Made by a program: the position numbers and the translations under genes. From Novosphingobium sp. PhB165 (GTDB taxonomy: Bacteria > Pseudomonadota > Alphaproteobacteria > Sphingomonadales > Sphingomonadaceae), in NCBI RefSeq assembly GCF_004341845.1, contig NZ_SLVB01000003.1, positions 434,001 to 498,000 on the forward strand: DNA of 64,000 nucleotides, read 5' to 3'. Below are positions 62,358 through 64,000 of the stretch, piece by piece. How positions within the stretch are numbered: position 1 is the first letter of the stretch; each line of letters begins with the position of its first letter. The notes beneath the pieces were generated by a model. The model did no database searches, was not told where the DNA came from, and saw only the letters and a list, made by a program, of their open reading frames with translations.

Positions 62358-63011
62358 GTGAGCACAGATGCCCCCCTGCCCCCGGCCGACATCGCACCGG
62401 AAGAGCGGCTCGCCTCGGCCAAGACCCCACGCACCGAGCGCGGCCGGAAAACCTTGCGCAAACTGCTCGACGCAGCGGCGGTGGAGTTCGGAGAGCGCGG
62501 GTTTCACGAAGCCTCGATCACGGGCATCACCCAGCGCGCAGGCACGGCACTGGGCAGTTTCTATACCTACTTCGATTCGAAGGATGAGATCTTCCGCGCG
62601 CTGGTGGACGACCTCAGCGGCAAAGTCCGGCAGGCCGCGCGCGAGGCGCTGCGCGAGCCGCTGCCCGCGCTGGAAACCGAACGGGCCGCGCTCACCGCGT
62701 TCCTCCAGTTCGCCCGCGATCACAAGGAAATCTATCGCATCATCGACGAGTGCGAATTCGTCGATCCAGCCAGTTTCCGCATCCACTACGAATCCACTGC
62801 AAGGCGCATTACCGAACGTCTGGGCGAAGGCGTCCGCAAGGGCGAACTGCGCGAGGGCTTGGGGGAAGCGCATGCCTGGGCGATCATGGGCATGAACGTG
62901 TTCCTGGGCCTGCGCTACACCGTCTGGTCCGACGAAATGCAGCCCGAAGACGTTGCCGAACTTGCCAATTCGATCCTGCGCAAGGGCATCGCGGCTCCGG
63001 AAAGCAGCTAA
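62358..63011 (+). CDS. TetR family regulator
   Basis: The 217-residue protein has an HTH near residues 25-75 (LRKLLDAAAVEFGERGFHEA, SITGITQRAGTALGSFYTYF, then DSKDEIFRALVDDL), and a ligand domain that includes EIYRIIDECEFVDPASFRIH. Start is GTG at 62358; an ATG at 62274 would run through the operator and is less likely. It is divergent from the TonB receptor-hydrolase-MFS operon, which it probably represses. Confidence 0.92.
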   Translation: MSTDAPLPPADIAPEERLASAKTPRTERGRKTLRKLLDAAAVEFGERGFHEASITGITQRAGTALGSFYTYFDSKDEIFRALVDDLSGKVRQAAREALREPLPALETERAALTAFLQFARDHKEIYRIIDECEFVDPASFRIHYESTARRITERLGEGVRKGELREGLGEAHAWAIMGMNVFLGLRYTVWSDEMQPEDVAELANSILRKGIAAPESS

Positions 63012-63027
63012 CCGACTAACACAGCAT

Positions 63028-63085
63028 GTTAACACTTTGGCCGGTAAGTAGTCTCACAACGAGACGCCATTAGTTAACACTCTGG
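63028..63085. repeat. Two short direct repeats upstream of the L,D-transpeptidase gene
   Basis: GTTAACACTTTGG (63028-63040) and GTTAACACTCTGG (63073-63085) differ at one base, 45 bp apart. A small hairpin GTCTC-ACAAC-GAGAC (63051-63065) lies between them. Could be a promoter or regulator site for the gene at 63118. Confidence 0.4.
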
Positions 63086-63117
63086 CAACTTCCGCGATTC
63101 CGCGCGATAAGCGTCTC

Positions 63118-63795
63118 GTGGAAAACAACGCTCATCCCCGCAAGCGCGCCCCGATGAGGGCCCGGCTCCTCCTCGCTTCGGCGGCACCTGCCCTGGCGGT
63201 GATCGCGGGCGTGCTGGTCATGGCCATGCAGCCCTCGACCCCGGCCAGCGCCGAGGCGACTTTCCATCCCGCCGCGAAGACCGCACCCGCTCCGGCACAA
63301 GCTGCGAGCCCGAAACCGGCGGCCGACAGCGCTTTCGTCATCAAGCGGATCCTGCCGATCGAAGGCGCGATCAAGTACGGCGAATGGCATTGGGACGAAG
63401 CGGGCGTGCCTGCCGGTCCGATCGTCATCACCGTGGACCTCGACGCCCGCGTGCTTTCGGTGTTCCGCGACGGCTACGAGATCGGCGCGACTGCGGTGCT
63501 GCTCGGTACCGAGGACACGCCCACCCCGCTCGGCGTGTTCCCGATCACCGAGAAGGACAAGGATCACGTCTCGAACATCTACACCGGCGCGCCGATGCCC
63601 TACATGCAACGCCTGACCAACGACGGGATCACGTTGCACGGCTCGGAAGTGGCCAAGGGCTACGCCAGCCACGGCTGCGTCGGCATGCCGGACGATTTCG
63701 CCGCCAAGCTGTTCGCGGTGACCAAGCTGGGCGACAAGGTCTACATCACGCGCGGCAAGCAGGCCGGTCTGGGGGACGATCTGGTCGGTGCGTGA
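63118..63795 (+). CDS. L,D-transpeptidase (YkuD family)
   Basis: The 225-residue envelope enzyme cross-links or attaches peptidoglycan stem peptides. An N-terminal signal anchor (ALAVIAGVLVMAM) precedes a Pro/Ala linker and a YkuD domain. The domain has PTPLGVFPITEKDKDH and the catalytic site HGSEVAKGYASHGCVGM, with the cysteine nucleophile. The start is GTG at 63118; an ATG at 63154 is an alternative with less of the basic N-terminus. It stands alone; the next sequence is a repeat. Confidence 0.92.
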   Translation: MENNAHPRKRAPMRARLLLASAAPALAVIAGVLVMAMQPSTPASAEATFHPAAKTAPAPAQAASPKPAADSAFVIKRILPIEGAIKYGEWHWDEAGVPAGPIVITVDLDARVLSVFRDGYEIGATAVLLGTEDTPTPLGVFPITEKDKDHVSNIYTGAPMPYMQRLTNDGITLHGSEVAKGYASHGCVGMPDDFAAKLFAVTKLGDKVYITRGKQAGLGDDLVGA

Positions 63796-63856
63796 GTTTG
63801 GCCGAGTGTAATTCGGCGAACTGAGGAATTCCGTCTCCTACCGAGCCCGCCTCCGT

Positions 63857-63934
63857 CGTCATTGCGAGCGTAGCGAAGCAATCCAGAGCGGCTCAATGCG
63901 GCCCCTGGATTGCTTCGCTACGCTCGCAATGACG
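63857..63934. repeat. 30-bp perfect inverted repeat (third repeat family)
   Basis: The arms at 63857-63886 and 63905-63934 are perfect complements over 30 bp (each arm starts CGTCATTGCGAGCGTAGCG or its complement) with an 18-base loop. It could form a long hairpin after the L,D-transpeptidase gene. No other copy occurs in the window. Apart from it, 63796-64000 shows no gene. Confidence 0.9.
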
Positions 63935-64000
63935 AAAGATGGCGTTGGACCGCTTTCGCCAACCCGCGAAAATGATGGCGAGCCCTCCCGCGACCTCACA

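Noticed and set aside
57031..63011. Possible antiphage defence island around the PycTM-like gene
   Set aside because: Its neighbours are transporter, hydrolase, receptor and pilus genes; no cyclase, nuclease or other defence gene was recognised.

Overview
The window looks like chromosomal DNA of a sphingomonad (Novosphingobium/Sphingobium type). The evidence is the high GC content, three large TonB-dependent receptors, a lig-type aromatic ring-cleavage gene set, purine catabolic genes arranged as in alphaproteobacteria, and eight copies of a GC-rich palindromic intergenic repeat. All assignments come from reading the translated sequence by eye. No database search was run, and family names rest on remembered motifs.

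Layout. 1-2.8 kb: the end of a membrane protein gene and a TonB-dependent receptor. 2.8-10.3 kb: an RND tripartite efflux operon (small unknown protein, adaptor, pump, outer membrane factor, all on the minus strand) with its TetR repressor; both promoters carry the operator TACC-N4-GGTA. 10.4-12.0 kb: an Lrp-type regulator divergent from a leucine/branched-chain amino acid dehydrogenase. 12.3-24.2 kb: a long minus-strand aromatic catabolic cluster. It holds two 4,5-dihydroxyphthalate-decarboxylase-like proteins, a LigJ hydratase, a second amidohydrolase, an MFS transporter, a LigB-like dioxygenase, an HpcH/HpaI aldolase, a ThDP enzyme and a siderophore-interacting protein. It is divergent from an unusual LysR regulator with two HTH domains. 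24.5-31.0 kb: a Tat-exported beta-propeller protein, a TonB receptor and a tannase/feruloyl-esterase-like lipoprotein.

31.1-42.9 kb: fatty-acid beta-oxidation. Acyl-CoA dehydrogenase, FadN-type multifunctional enzyme and thiolase lie on the minus strand; a DUF2147 protein, FadL, FadD, a LiuR-type MerR regulator and TesB lie on the plus strand; an isovaleryl-CoA dehydrogenase-like gene follows. 43.0-45.1 kb: two tandem LysR regulators. 45.2-49.6 kb: purine salvage and degradation (phosphoribosyltransferase, adenine deaminase, guanine deaminase, purine permease). 49.7-57.0 kb: a chaperone-usher pilus locus with four DUF4402-like subunits, a chaperone and an usher carrying a long Ala/Pro-rich N-terminal extension. 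57.0-63.0 kb: a PycTM-like membrane protein, then MFS transporter, alpha/beta hydrolase and TonB receptor with a divergent TetR. 63.1-63.8 kb: an L,D-transpeptidase, followed by a 30-bp perfect inverted repeat.

How the parts fit. Several blocks follow one scavenging plan: outer membrane receptor, hydrolase or ester-cleaving enzyme, inner membrane transporter, then catabolic enzymes. The least standard block is 13-24 kb. It resembles the protocatechuate/gallate 4,5-cleavage route from ring cleavage through 4-oxalomesaconate hydration, but LigA, LigC and LigK are not seen. Instead there are two decarboxylase-like paralogues, a ThDP enzyme and an HpcH/HpaI aldolase. Two of its enzymes also show substitutions at positions where relatives have catalytic or metal-binding residues. 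No tRNA, rRNA, CRISPR array, insertion sequence or prophage gene was recognised.
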